Counted from the stretch's first letter, positions 46,170 to 56,512 are shown. The stretch: 64,000 bases of DNA from AP-15 sp963790875 (GCA_963790875.1 CAWBQT010000014.1:18853-82852); one strand, 5' to 3'. The notes: a model not told the origin generated them from the sequence alone. A program made the numbers and translations.

Positions 46170-46865
46170 TGGCGTATCCCCCTTGCCGTCGCGACGATCA
46201 CAGCACCGATTGCCCAACTCGCCAAGCGTGGAACGAACGTGGCGACCTGGCCGTGCTTCTCGGTGCGTTGGTGACGCTCGTCAGCATACCAATGGCGGGG
46301 GTGCTCCTGATCGCGATGGTTACGGTGCATCTGCCGTGCGGGTTCAGCTCTATCAAAGCTCGAGGCCGTGACGGCGGCCGGCGCACAGTTCGGACCGCCC
46401 GGCTTCGAAACCGATCTCCCTTATCTCGCTTGTCTTGCGGCCCTCGTCTTGCCGGGCTCAGGACCATAGTCGATCGATGGCCTTCTGACCAAGCGCGGCG
46501 ATCACACGTCCTTCCGTGCAAACTGGAGGAGTTTAACGTGAACGCCTCCTTGGGTCTTGGTGTCCTTCAAGGAAACCCCCGTTGAGCCGCTCTTCGAACG
46601 GGGTTCGTGAAGGGCGGCTCAGGGCATGAACACCAGTTCGCCCGACCAAGGCGGTACGGACGGCCGCAGTGGTTCCGACAGCGGTCCTTCGCAGGAACTC
46701 ATCCCTCGCGGCGCCGGCGACATGGCCGATTGAACCCATCTGGTCCGACCCCACGCGGCCGAGATGCCAGCTTTGCGAAATCGATCATGGAGAGCAAAGT
46801 GAGGGGCCGCGGTTGGCCGGAGCCGGATCCGCCGCCAGGTTGCTCACGAAACTTCGCCGACATGG
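46170..46865. other. Intergenic region, no supported gene
   Basis: 696 bases between divergent genes. A 34-codon frame from ATG 46626 (Gly/Ser-rich, ending DMAD) has no clear RBS and I do not call it. No terminator or promoter stands out. Confidence 0.35.
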
Positions 46866-48575
46866 ATGCCGACAGTGCCTCCCGACCTATCCGATACCTA
46901 TCCCGTCATCGCGGCGGCGCCTGTCACGGCGCAACGACGAGCGGTTGCGATCGCGATTGCATTGTTTGCCGTCTGGTGCGGGCTGCTCCCGTTCGCCCGC
47001 TTGCCTTGGCCGCGCATCGCACAGCTGGTGCCGATGGCCGAAGGAATGGGCGCGCTGGTTTCGCTCGTCGCGACCGGCTCTCTGACCATCGCGCTCCGCC
47101 GCTCGCGGTTGCGGGCGGTTGTCATTCTGGCGGGCGGATATCTCGTCACCGCGCTGCTCGCGGTGCCGTGGGCGCTCACCTTCCCCGGTCCGTTGACGCA
47201 GGGCGGTCTGCTCGGCGCCGCGATGCAGCAGAGCGCCTGGCTCGACCTGTTTCGCCAGGCAGTACTTCCGGTTTGCGCAATCGGTTATGTGCTTGCGAAA
47301 TGGTGCGATCGGCCGGGTGGCCGCAGGCCCGCGAGCCTGCGAGCGGATGTCGCTTGGATGGCGGCGGCGGCGTTCGGTGCAGTCGTCGCGCTGACCCTCC
47401 TCGCCACGATCGGCCATAACCTGTTGCCTCCGCTGGCCGATGGCGGCATCACGACCGGTGCGATGCCGGTCGCGGGTGGCGCATTATCGGCGCTCACCCT
47501 GGCTGCCCTCCTTGTTCTGATTTTGCGCCATTCGTCTGTTCTCGATCTTTGGCTGCTGGTCGTTCTCTGGGCGTGGCTCGGCGCGGTGACGCTCTCCGAC
47601 AATTCGGCACCTTTCGATGTCGGCTTTTACGCCGGCCGCCTCTATGGTTTTTTTGCGCTGAGCCTGGTGCCTGTTGTGTTGCTGGTCGAGGCGAGCCGCG
47701 TCTTCGGCCGGCTCGACGCAGCGATCGCGCTCGCCGAGGAGCGCAACCGCGAGCTTTTGCGCTCACGCGAGGCGCTGGCGCGGGCGCAACGTTTCGAGGC
47801 CATTGGTCAGCTCACTGGCGGCGTCGCCCACGATTTCAACAATCTCTTGACCGCCGTCATCGGCAATCTCGAACTGATCATCGCAGCACCCGCTGACGCC
47901 GCGAGAATCGCGCGCGTCGCGGCCGGCGCCATGAAGGCGGCGCAGCACGGCGAGCATCTCGTCCGGCAGCTGTTGACATATGCCCGTCAGCAGATCACCC
48001 GCCCGCGACTCGTCGATCTCAGCCGGCTCATTGCCGACAGCGAAGATCTGATCCGCTCCGTCGCCAGCACCCGGATCGAGCTGGTGACCCACCTCGGCGC
48101 GACCGGTTACCGGGTGTGGATCGATCCGTCACAATTCGAGACGGCGATCCTCAACCTCGTCGCCAATGCGCGCGACGCGATGCCGAGCGGAGGTCGGATA
48201 ACGATCGAGACGCGCGCCGCAGTCATCGACGCGCAACAGGCCGCCGAGGATCCCGAAGCGACCCCCGGCCTCTATGTCGTCGTCGCGATCTGCGACACGG
48301 GGAGCGGGATGACGGCAACGGTGTTGGAGAAGGCGTTCGATCCGTTCTTCACGACCAAGGAAGCCGGCAAGGGGTCGGGGCTGGGCCTAAGCCAGGTCTA
48401 CGGCTTCGCAAAAACGGCCGGAGGCCACGCCGAGATCCGCAGCACGCCCGGCGGCGGGACGACCGTGGAGCTGCATTTGCCGAGAGCGGCCGAGCCGCTG
48501 CCGCCATCCGCACCCGAGGCCGCCGCTGTAGCAGTAACCGCGCGTGGCGTGTCCTGTTCGGCGGACGTCGACTGA
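46866..48575 (+). CDS. Membrane sensor histidine kinase
   Basis: 569 aa. About seven TM helices (residues ~25-275) resemble the MASE4-type integral sensor. A short coiled-coil linker (LAEERNRELLRSREALARAQRFE) leads to the H-box GGVAHDFNNLLTAVIGNLEL (His ~321). The ATPase domain has NLVANARDAM, DTGSGM and FDPFFTTKEAGKGSGLGLSQVYG. No receiver domain follows; the last ~30 aa are low-complexity. No response regulator gene is adjacent, so the partner is elsewhere. Confidence 0.88.
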   Translation: MPTVPPDLSDTYPVIAAAPVTAQRRAVAIAIALFAVWCGLLPFARLPWPRIAQLVPMAEGMGALVSLVATGSLTIALRRSRLRAVVILAGGYLVTALLAVPWALTFPGPLTQGGLLGAAMQQSAWLDLFRQAVLPVCAIGYVLAKWCDRPGGRRPASLRADVAWMAAAAFGAVVALTLLATIGHNLLPPLADGGITTGAMPVAGGALSALTLAALLVLILRHSSVLDLWLLVVLWAWLGAVTLSDNSAPFDVGFYAGRLYGFFALSLVPVVLLVEASRVFGRLDAAIALAEERNRELLRSREALARAQRFEAIGQLTGGVAHDFNNLLTAVIGNLELIIAAPADAARIARVAAGAMKAAQHGEHLVRQLLTYARQQITRPRLVDLSRLIADSEDLIRSVASTRIELVTHLGATGYRVWIDPSQFETAILNLVANARDAMPSGGRITIETRAAVIDAQQAAEDPEATPGLYVVVAICDTGSGMTATVLEKAFDPFFTTKEAGKGSGLGLSQVYGFAKTAGGHAEIRSTPGGGTTVELHLPRAAEPLPPSAPEAAAVAVTARGVSCSADVD

Positions 48576-48786
48576 CGGAGAGGCGCCGCTTCCGGCCGTT
48601 CATGGACCGGAAATTGAGCTACCGGGTTCGACCCGAGCCGGTCATCCATGCCGTGCCACGTGATACCCGAAATCGGTCGTTCGTTCAGCCCGCGAGGAGG
48701 CATCCCACCCAGGCACCGACCATCTGGACCACGCGCTTCACCTCCGGGCTGGGCAAAGCGGTGGACACTGGGCGGCGGGGGCGTCT

Positions 48787-48818
48787 GCATGGTCGGCAAA
48801 CCGAACTTCCGACCATGC
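48787..48818. terminator. Perfect 10-bp inverted repeat between kinase and TetR genes
   Basis: Arms GCATGGTCGG (48787-48796) and CCGACCATGC (48809-48818) with a 12-base loop. It lacks a T-run, so it may be a factor-aided terminator or a regulator site rather than an intrinsic terminator. Confidence 0.45.
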
Positions 48819-48840
48819 GGTCTCGGGCCGTCTGACATAT

Positions 48841-48864
48841 TGACAAAAGTCGTTACATTTGTCA
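48841..48864 (+). promoter_or_regulatory. Candidate TetR operator overlapping a -35 box
   Basis: TGACAAA (48841-48847) and TTTGTCA (48858-48864) form a 7-bp inverted repeat with a 10-base spacer, 10 bases before the TetR start. TTGACA (48840-48845) can serve as a -35 element. AT content is far above the surroundings. The layout fits autoregulation by the following TetR protein. Confidence 0.55.
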
Positions 48865-48874
48865 CCATGTTATC

Positions 48875-49441
48875 ATGCCGGCGACAAGGACAGACGACGA
48901 AGCTGTCGTCCGGCGCGCGAGAGTCCTGACCGCCGCGCGCTGGTGCTTTCTGAACTTCGGCTTTGCGAAGACAACGTTCGACGACATCGCCAAGCGCGCC
49001 AATCTCTCGCGGACGCTGCTCTACCGGATCTTCAAGGACAAGGAGGAGATCTACCAGGCCGTCTTCGTGGACTGGCTGGTCTCCCGGCACCCTGCTGCGA
49101 AGCAGACGGCGGAGGGACCTGGCAGCCCCTACGAGCGCTTGCTCAGCGTGTGCCGTTTGTTGGCGCTCGAACCCTGGGCCGAGATGGTCGGTACGCCCAT
49201 GGGGCGCGAGTTCCTCGATGTCTGTGAGCGGATCGACCCCGAGAATGAGGCGCTTTACCGCAAGATCGCGCACGAATGCGTCGACGCCATCCTGGGCGAC
49301 GAAGCGAGCGCCGAGGTCTTCCTCCTCGCGCTGGACGGGTTGCTTGCGGACCAGCCCTCGATGGAGGTGCTCGAACAGCGGACGCAGCTCCTCGCAGCGC
49401 GCTTCGCCCCTCGCTCGTCGAAGAAAAGAGCGCAGTCATGA
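48875..49441 (+). CDS. TetR/AcrR family transcriptional regulator
   Basis: 188 aa. The N-terminal HTH (residues ~12-58) reads RARVLTAARWCFLNFGFAKTTFDDIAKRANLSRTLLYRIFKDKEEIY. The C-terminal ligand domain is variable. No clear RBS precedes ATG 48875, which lies very close to the candidate operator/promoter, so the mRNA may have a very short leader. The stop overlaps the SDR gene start as ATGA, so the SDR was its co-regulated target. Confidence 0.87.
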   Translation: MPATRTDDEAVVRRARVLTAARWCFLNFGFAKTTFDDIAKRANLSRTLLYRIFKDKEEIYQAVFVDWLVSRHPAAKQTAEGPGSPYERLLSVCRLLALEPWAEMVGTPMGREFLDVCERIDPENEALYRKIAHECVDAILGDEASAEVFLLALDGLLADQPSMEVLEQRTQLLAARFAPRSSKKRAQS

Positions 49442-50262
49442 CAGCGTCACCTGAAATCCAAGAGATCGTCATAATAACTGGTGCGTCTAGCGGCATTGGC
49501 GCGGCCACGGCACGCGAACTGGCCCGGCGCGGGTTCCACGTCATCGCGGGCGTCCGGCGCGCCCAGGACGCCGACGCAATCCGGGGGCCTGGTATAGAGC
49601 CGCTGATCATCGACATCACCAACCCGGACCTCATCCAGGCGCTAGCTAGCTAATAGCTAATCGAGTGCACGGGGACCCGCAGGGCCGGGCGAGCGCTGGT
49701 GAACAACACCGGCATCGGGGTCAACGCACCGGTCGAGGTCTTCGCGATCGACGAGTGGCGACGCCTGTTCGAGGTCAACTTCTTCGGCCACATCGCCGTT
49801 ACCCAGACACTCCTACCAGCCCTGATCCGAGGCAAGGGTCGCGTGATCAACATCAGCTCGGTGGGCGGCAAGATCGCCATGGCCACCTATGGTCCTTACG
49901 CGGGCACGAAGTTCGCGCTCGAAGCGGTCAGTGACTCCTTGCGACGCGAAATCGCCCCGTTCGGCGTCCAGGTGGTCGTGATCGAACCGGGCGCCGTGCG
50001 TACGAAATTGCCGGCCGGGCGATCGCCACCGCCAATGAGGTGGCGTCGAACATGACGCCCGAGCAAAGCCAGCGCTACGGCGGGCTGGTGCAAGCCATCA
50101 CCGCGCAGGCCGCGTCATTCACCGATTCGGGCCTGTCCGCTGACGCTGCGGCCAAGGTGCTCGCCAAGGCAGTGACGGCGCGCAAGCCGCGCACTCGCTA
50201 TACCATCGGTCGCACGACCGCAGTGATGACCCCCATAGCTCCGTTTCCACATCCCGCTCATC

Positions 50263-50296
50263 GAACCGGACATGCGGATTTCCCTGCACCCGGCTC
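50263..50296 (-). ncRNA. Group II intron domain V
   Basis: A 34-nt hairpin beginning GAGCCG and ending CGGTTC, with GAAA tetraloop and the stem GGGTGCAGGGAAATCCGCATGTCC between. This is the catalytic heart of group II introns. Domain VI follows downstream to the 3' end. Confidence 0.85.
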
Positions 50297-50308
50297 TCGG
50301 ACAAGACC

Positions 50309-51631
50309 TCACGCCTTCGTCCACGGCACGGCGTGCCCAAGCCGGGTCAGACGCACGAGCCCGAAGGTCTCGTAGAGGTGCGGGAGTGGATAGCTGCCGC
50401 CCTTGCCTCGTCTGGTCTTGTGCTTGAAGCGCAACCACCGACGCAACCGCACAGCCGTGTAGTTGTCGAGCGCCCGATACGCCGGATTGACGGTGTCTAC
50501 CGAGAAGTAGTTCGCCCATCCGCGCAGCGTGCGGTTCAACTTGCCCACCAGCTCTGTGGTTTCTTGCCACGTCTGCGCGCGGACGGTCAGCTCATGGACT
50601 TTTCGACCGCGCGCTTGATGCTCTTCTTCGATGGCCGCTGTCCCAGGCGAGCCTGGCCGGTTCTCGGAGAATACATCCGTCCGAACGTATAACCCAGGAA
50701 GTCGAACTCCCCTTCCGGGACCTTGCAGATCCGTGTCTTCTCCTCGTTCACCGTCAGCTTCAGCTTGCCCATGATCGCGCTCAGGTGCTGCAGCGCAGTC
50801 TCCGCGCTGCCCCTTCGGCACAGGATCACGAGGTCATCGGCATAGGTGACAAGGCGAGTGCCGAGGCTTCGCTCAAGGCCGAGCTTCTTCCAGCCCAACA
50901 CGAACCGGCGCATGTAGAGGTTCGCCAGCAGTGGTGAGAGGGGTGAGCCCTGCGGAATGCCGCGCCGGTTGTCCCGCGCCTCGGTCGTGCGTGTTGTCCG
51001 GCCCCGTTCGTCGGTTTCTGCGACGGGGCAGTCCAGCCACATCTTGATCAGATGCAGCACGCGCCGATTAACGATCCGACGCGCCACCGACTTCAAGAGG
51101 TCGGTATGCGGAATGCTCCCGAAGTAGTCCGCGAGGTCGGCGTCGACGACTTCCCGGTGGCCACGGAACACCAGCTCCCTCGACGACTGCCTGCTGGGCG
51201 TTTCGCCCGGCGCGGTAGGCGTAGATCTCCGGCGGAAGATCGGCTTCGAAGATCGGCTCCAGCACCAGCATCGCTGCTGTCATGCAGACCCGATCCCGCA
51301 CCGTCGAGATGCCCAGCCTGAGTTTGCCGTTGGCCTTCGGTATAAACACGCGTCTGAGTGGCTCCGGCCGGTAGCTCTCCTGCCTGAGCGCAAGCGCCAG
51401 TTCAGCCAGCCACCGCTCGACCCCATAGGCCTCGATGTCCGCAAAAGCCTGGCCGTCCACCCCCGGTGCGCCCCTGTTGGAGCGGCACTGGGCATAGGCG
51501 TGCGCCAGAATGTCGTCGCGGCTGATCTTGTCGTACCGGGCGTAGAAGCGATAGCCGGCTTCTGCCTTCGCTTTCGCGTTTAACGCCATCTGCAGCTTCT
51601 GAACACTCTTCGGAGTTGATAGGTTGCCCAA
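50309..51631 (-). pseudogene. Group II intron reverse transcriptase/maturase, two frameshifts
   Basis: Three overlapping frames: 51631 down to ~51170 (YRFYARYDKISRDDILAHAYAQCRSNRGAPGVDGQ, VFIPKANGKLRLGI), then ~51171 to ~50587 (FRGHREVVDADLADYFGSIPH, GIPQGSPLSPLLANLYM, catalytic YADD, FLGYTFG), then to 50309 (maturase domain: RTLRGWANYF, TAVRLRRWLRFKHKTRRGKGG). A ~5-base deletion near 51165 and a one-base loss in an A run near 50595 break it. The intact protein would be ~430 aa. Confidence 0.85.
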
Positions 51632-52183
51632 TCTCCAGGTCCCTCACTACTTCTTGCGTCTGTCTTGAACTGAGGCCCCTTCCCTCCACCGGCATTACCC
51701 GGCTTCAGCGGTACTACGAACCCCTCCGCCACCCCAGCGCGCCCGGCCTTTCCCTCGCGGGCGTCCGGTTGATCATCCCTGATCACGCATTGGGGCTTCC
51801 CGTGTTGCGTGCGCTTCCTTGTGTACATGCCGCCGCCACTACCACGGTGCAGGAGATGGGCCTACTCCTCGCTCAAACTTGCCCATCCATGTCAGCCTTC
51901 CCCGAAACCACTATCGGGTCGGCCTGCACATCGACCTTTTCGAGGATTGCTCGGCGTTCACTCGCGTTGCGGCCTGCACACTCGCACGGTCACCAAAATC
52001 GTGACCGTTATCCGAAGGCTTCAGACACTTCGTCACCTCCATGCCTGCTCCGGCTGCTTCCGGCTCGAGCGGTCGCCAGGCGGGGCTTGCACCCGCTGGA
52101 AGCGCTGCCTTGTCACGGCGCACGTGGTGAGCGGACCTTCCCGCACTTTGAGCCGCGCCACCCTAGCCTGCTCCGGCACCTGA

Positions 52184-52462
52184 GAACCGGTTCACGGATT
52201 CCGAGCTCGCCGGAAATAAGAACCGGACGACAGCGCTCGATCATGCGCGGTGAGATGCCGATGAACATAACGCTTCTCGCGGTAAATCTTGGTGCAGCCC
52301 GCGCGGCGTAGTTGCCCAGAGAAGTGGACGGCTTGCCTGATCGCGGACGCAGGGATCGGCGGCGGGCGACTCCCATGCTACTGTCCCAAGCGAGCGGGGT
52401 GGAAATACCGGCCCATGGCCGTGCGCGCGGCTTCGCGAGCAGCGCAAGGAAAGAGGTGACCA
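52184..52462. other. Intergenic region before the sulfatase gene
   Basis: 279 bases with no gene. AGAGGTGACC at about 52452-52461 is the sulfatase RBS. No promoter is evident. Confidence 0.35.
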
Positions 52463-54840
52463 ATGAGCGATCCTAACGACAAGCTACAGCGCAACGTGCT
52501 TCCGATACCGGATCGGCCGCGAACCGGCCTGATTACGTATGACGCGAAGGATCCGGACACCAAATTCCCGCCAATCGAGCAGTTGCGCCCGCCCAAGGGC
52601 GCACCCAATGTGCTGATCATTCTCATCGACGACGCCGGGTTCGGTTCATCGAGCGCCTTTGGCGGCCCGTGCCAGACAACGAACGCAGAAAAGCTGGCAG
52701 CGAGCGGCCTGAAGTACAACCGCTTCCACACCACCGCCCTTTGCTCCCCGACGCGGCAGGCGCTCTTGACCGGGCGCAATCACCATTCCGCGGGCATGGG
52801 CGGCATCACCGAGATCGCCACCGGCGCGCCCGGCTACAATTCGGTGCTGCCCAATACCATCTCGCCGCTTGCACGGACGCTGAAGCTCAACGGCTACTCC
52901 ACGGCCCAGTTCGGCAAATGCCACGAAGTGCCGGTGTGGGAGACGAGCCCCGTCGGACCGTTCGACGCGTGGCCCACGGGCGGCGGCGGCTTCGAGTACT
53001 TCTACGGCTTCATTGGCGGCGAGGCGAACCAGTGGTACCCCACGCTGTATGAGGGCACCACGCCGATCGAGCCGAAAAAGACGCCCGAAGAGGGCTATCA
53101 CTTCATGGCGGACATGACCGACAAGGCTATAGCCTGGGTCTCGCAGCAGAAGGCGCTGGCGCCTGACAAGCCTTTCTTTGTCTACTTCGCGCCCGGCGCG
53201 ACCCACGCGCCGCACCACGTGCCCAAGGAGTGGGCCGATAAGTACAAAGGCAAGTTTGACGCTGGCTGGGACAAGCTGCGCGAAGAGACGATCGCCCGAC
53301 AGAAGGAGCTGGGCGTCATCCGGCGGATTGCGAGCTCACCGCGCGGCACGACGAGATCCCCGCGTGGGACGACATGCCGTCGGCGCTAAAGCCCATCCTG
53401 CGCCGTCAGATGGAGGTCTATGCAGGCTTCTTGGAGTACACCGACCATCACGTCGGACGCCTGCTCGACGGCCTCTGGAAGCTCAACATCCTCGATGACA
53501 CACTCGTCTACTACATCATCGGCGACAACGGCGCCTCGGCTGAGGGTACGCTGAACGGCGCATACAACGAGATGGCCAACTTCAACGGGCTAGCGGCGCT
53601 CGAGACGCCGGAATTCCTCATGGCGCGGTACGAAAAGCTCGGCGGGCCCGAGTCGTACAACCACTACGCCGTGGGCTGGGCACATGCGATGAGCACGCCT
53701 TACCAGTGGACGAAGCAAGTCGCCTCGCACTGGGGCGGGACGCGTAACGGGACTGTCGTGCACTGGCCAAACGGGATCAAGGCCAAGGGCGAGATGCGGT
53801 GGCAATTCCACCACGTCATCGATGTAGCACCCACAATCTTCGAGGCGGCGGGATTACCCGAGCCGGTCTCGGTGAATGGGGTACAGCAGCGGCCCATCGA
53901 GGGCGTGAGCATGCTGTACTCGTTCGACGACCCCGAGGGCGCAGAGCGGCGCGAAACGCAGTACTTCGAAATGTTCGGCAACCGCGGTATCTACCACAAG
54001 GGCTGGACCGCGGTGACGAAGCACGGCACACCCTGGGTGCTCGTGGGTCGGAAGACCGTGCCCCTCGACGACGACGTCTGGGAACTCTACGATACCAGCA
54101 AGGACTGGAGCCAAGCCAACGACCTCGCCAAACAAATGCCGGAGAAGCTCCAGGAGCCGCAGCGACTGTGGCTGATCGAGGCGACGCGCTACAACGTGTT
54201 GCCGATCGACGACCGGGTTGTCGAGAAGATGAACCCGGACACCGCCGGCCGGCCGGTGCTGGTCAAAGGAAAGACACAGCTGCTTTTCGCCGGCATGGGG
54301 CGCCTGTCGGAGAACTGCGTCCTGAACATCAAGAACAAGTCCCACTCCGTCACCGCCGAGATCGAGGTGCCGAAGTCGGGCGCCGAGGGCGTGATAATCG
54401 CCCAGGGCGCGAATATCGGCGGCTGGAGCCTCTACGCGAAGAACGGCAAGCTCAAGTACTGCTACAATGTGGCGGGGGTGAATCACTTCTATGCCGAATC
54501 CGCGGCGGCGCTGCCGGCGGGCGAGCACCAGGTGCGCATGGAATTTGCCTACGCTGACGGCGGCCTCGGCAAGGGCGGCCAAGTGACGCTCTATGTCGAC
54601 GGCGAGAAGGTCGGCGAAGGAGCCGTCGCGATGACGCAGGCGATGGTCTTCTCCGCCGACGACGGCTGCGACGTCGGCGAGGACAGCGGCGCTCCCGTCT
54701 CCCCGGACTACGGCTCGCGCGGCAATGCTTTCAATGGAACGGTCAAGGGGGTGCAGCTCGCCATCGGCTATGCGGCCGAGAGCGCGGATCACCTCGTCTC
54801 GGCGGAGGACGCTATCCGCATCGCTATGGCACGGCAGTAG
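52463..54840 (+). pseudogene. Arylsulfatase with a single-base frameshift
   Basis: The first frame (52463-53389) has the metal-binding LIILIDDAGFG and the formylglycine motif CSPTR (C94-R98) followed by QALLTGRNHH. Near 53321 one C is missing: GVI should be followed by PADCELTARHDEIPAWDDM, which appears in the other frame and runs to 54840 (YTDHHVGRLLDGL, IGDNGASAEG, FHHVIDVAPTIFEAAG, and a C-terminal ~200-aa beta domain). Corrected length would be ~792 aa, usual for this sulfatase subfamily. No signal peptide. All else is intact, so a sequencing error is plausible. Confidence 0.82.
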
Positions 54841-54866
54841 GGATGGGGCGGGGGTAAAGTGTTCCC

Positions 54867-55400
54867 TTACCTCGGCGCCATCGGCTCCCGCTCGACAAAG
54901 AACATCCTCGTCAGCCTGCCTTCCCCGAGCGCCTCGCCGAGGACGCGGAACGCGAAATACGGAATGAGCACCAGCAGCATGATGAGGTAGCCGGCGAGCG
55001 TTTCCTCGCGCCGGGGGCCGGCGAGCTCGCCAAGCGAAGCAGCAATCGAACGGTGGTGGAACACGCCGACGACGGCTTCCTCGATTATGGTCAGGATTAT
55101 CAGCAGCACCAGGAAGGCGAACGCCTTATGCAGGGTCGGCCAGATAAGCGGGCTGGTGGTTTTGCGCTCGCCGATCTTCATCGCACTGCCGAGCAGCATG
55201 AATTTGGCTAACACCACCGCTTTGACGACGGCGATGCCCCAAGGAGTGAATTCGATGCCCTGGGTGTGGAGTGCCGCGGCCTTCATCACGATCACAGCGC
55301 CGAGGGTGACGTAGAGGTAGACGGTAAGGATCGCTAACTCCTTGAACTCGTGAATGGCGCGTTGGTGCAGCGTCGGTTTCGCATTGGTCTCGGTTGCCAC
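54867..55400 (-). CDS. Four-TM membrane protein of unknown function
   Basis: 177 aa from GTG 55400 with GGAAGGAGA upstream. TM helices at about 24-44, 55-75, 90-112 and 135-158. Recognisable stretches are HEFKELAILTVYLYVTLG and GYLIMLLVLIPYFAFRVLGEALGEGRL. No family is named with confidence. It converges on the sulfatase gene. Confidence 0.7.
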   Translation of the reverse strand: MATETNAKPTLHQRAIHEFKELAILTVYLYVTLGAVIVMKAAALHTQGIEFTPWGIAVVKAVVLAKFMLLGSAMKIGERKTTSPLIWPTLHKAFAFLVLLIILTIIEEAVVGVFHHRSIAASLGELAGPRREETLAGYLIMLLVLIPYFAFRVLGEALGEGRLTRMFFVEREPMAPR

Positions 55401-55899
55401 TACGATCTCCTTCCGCGTTCACCGGCGCTGGGTTCCGCTTCCCGGTCGGAGCATCGTTCTACAACGCGCCTCGGTCGGAGCAGTCATCTAACTCGCACAC
55501 GCGGCCCTTTTGTCGGATAACCTGGTCACGTCGCTTGTACGTTCGAGGGGTGGCCCAAGTGTTGCCCGCGCCCTTGGCGTCGCTATCGGCGGAGCTAGTC
55601 GAGCGGCGGGTCGAGCATCCGCCCGCAGGTGCTAACGCGGGCACATCTGCGGTTTCGCGAGTAGGTTCCATTGTAACTTACACAAACTGTAACCCATTGA
55701 CAAACAAAAGCTGGCGCACCCCTAAGGTCGTTTGTGGGTGGAAAGCTGCTATCCGGACCGGTCAACGGCCTACGGCGGCGGGGCAGGAGTCGTCCATCGA
55801 TCGTCGTTCCTGCGCAGCAGGGATCAGGAAGGCCACCAACACAGGAGCGACCCGATCAGTTTGCGTGTCGTCACGCTGACCTTTCCCGGCGCCGACCGA
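55401..55899. other. Intergenic region with a possible promoter
   Basis: No gene. An AT-rich patch at 55670-55705 has two TGTAAC repeats (55672-55677, 55688-55693) and TTGACA (55697-55702), suggestive of a regulated + strand promoter, but no gene follows it. This may be a relic of a lost gene. Confidence 0.3.
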
Positions 55900-56045
55900 C
55901 TAGCAGTCTGTCGGACTGAGCAAATTGGCGAAATAATATGATATCTTTCCCATCCTATTGGTCATATTCGGCCATCTATTCCCTTAGATTTGAAATATTC
56001 AATAATTTTGTTCCTGTTATGTGCTTAAGTCCGACAGGCTGCTAG
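55900..56045. mobile_element. 146-bp AT-rich MITE-like element
   Basis: Terminal inverted repeats CTAGCAGTCTGTCGGACT (55900-55917) and AGTCCGACAGGCTGCTAG (56028-56045) differ at one position. The ~110-base interior is strikingly AT-rich in this GC-rich DNA and has no ORF. CTAG at each tip may be the target duplication. No transposase with matching ends is in the window, so it would depend on one elsewhere. Its right tip supplies the stop codon of the 56042-56512 gene. Confidence 0.7.
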
Positions 56046-56512
56046 CAGGCTGGATAGGGGTAGTAGCCGCAGGGAGGCCGGTAATAGGGCGCCGGGTACG
56101 CACTATAAGCTGAGGCAGCAGCTGCGCCGACAGCAGCTGCGCCGACGACAGCTCCTGCGGCGGCAGCGCCATAAGGATAAGCCGTGCCGCCGTAGTAGGC
56201 GCCGCCGCGATAGGCGGTGCCCCCATAGTAGGTGCCGCCGCGATAGGCGGAGCCTCCGTAGGCTGTGCCCCCGTAGGCACCGTGCGCCGACCACGATCCG
56301 CCACCCCCAGAGGCGGTACCACCCCGCGCACCAGTAGCCGACCAAGACCCGCCGCCGCCCGACGCGCTACCGCCATACCGGCCGCTCGCCGACCAGGATC
56401 CGCCGCCGCCCGAGGCGCTGCCGCGGTACCCGCTTGCCGACCAGGCGAACGCGTCGGTCGCAGCCGAGATTACCAAAGTACTCACGAGACCAGCCAATAT
56501 GAGCTTATTCAT
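56042..56512 (-). CDS. Secreted Gly/Ser/Tyr-rich repeat protein
   Basis: 156 aa. Signal peptide ends near TDAFA. Three copies of a 20-residue GGSASGGGGSWSASG-type repeat follow, then five YGGTAYRGG-type repeats, an Ala-rich hydrophobic stretch (possible anchor) and a Tyr/Pro/Cys tail (YRPPCGYYPYPAC). The start overlaps the DUF2092 stop as ATGA. Low-complexity composition suggests an envelope or matrix protein. The stop lies inside the MITE-like right end, so the native C-terminus may have been altered. Confidence 0.72.
   Translation of the reverse strand: MNKLILAGLVSTLVISAATDAFAWSASGYRGSASGGGGSWSASGRYGGSASGGGGSWSATGARGGTASGGGGSWSAHGAYGGTAYGGSAYRGGTYYGGTAYRGGAYYGGTAYPYGAAAAGAVVGAAAVGAAAASAYSAYPAPYYRPPCGYYPYPAC

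Larger units (their letters stand above)
50226..52123 (-). mobile_element. Group II intron with decayed reverse transcriptase
   Basis: On the minus strand the element starts with GTGCG (52123) and ends near AT (50226), as group II introns do. Domain V lies at 50263-50296. The ~490-base leader before the RT is structured RNA (domains I-IV), and includes the usual GCCGGGTAATGCCGG and GAGGGAAGG blocks. It is inserted antisense to the SDR gene. The RT frame is broken, so the intron probably cannot move without help, though the ribozyme could still fold. Confidence 0.82.
49438..52183 (+). pseudogene. SDR gene, frameshifted and interrupted by a group II intron
   Basis: The pieces in order are: IVIITGASSGIGAATARELARRGFHVIAG from ATG 49438 to a stop at 49653; NNTGIGVNAPVEVF, NISSVGGKIAMATYGPYAGTKFALEAVSDSLR from ~49696; AGRAIATANEVASNM to GRTTAV at 50225; and about 20 codons after the intron to TGA 52183. 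Breaks are a short GCTAGCTAGCTAATAGCTAAT tandem tract near 49640-49660 and one extra base near 50010. SDR catalytic Ser, Tyr and Lys survive in the middle piece. It was coupled to the TetR gene. Confidence 0.82.

Noticed and set aside
46607..47419. A 270-codon + frame overlapping the kinase N-terminus
   Set aside because: Out of frame with the TM sensor and of Arg-rich shadow composition.
51616..52311. A + strand frame over the intron leader
   Set aside because: Lies on the antisense strand of structured intron RNA; no protein motif.
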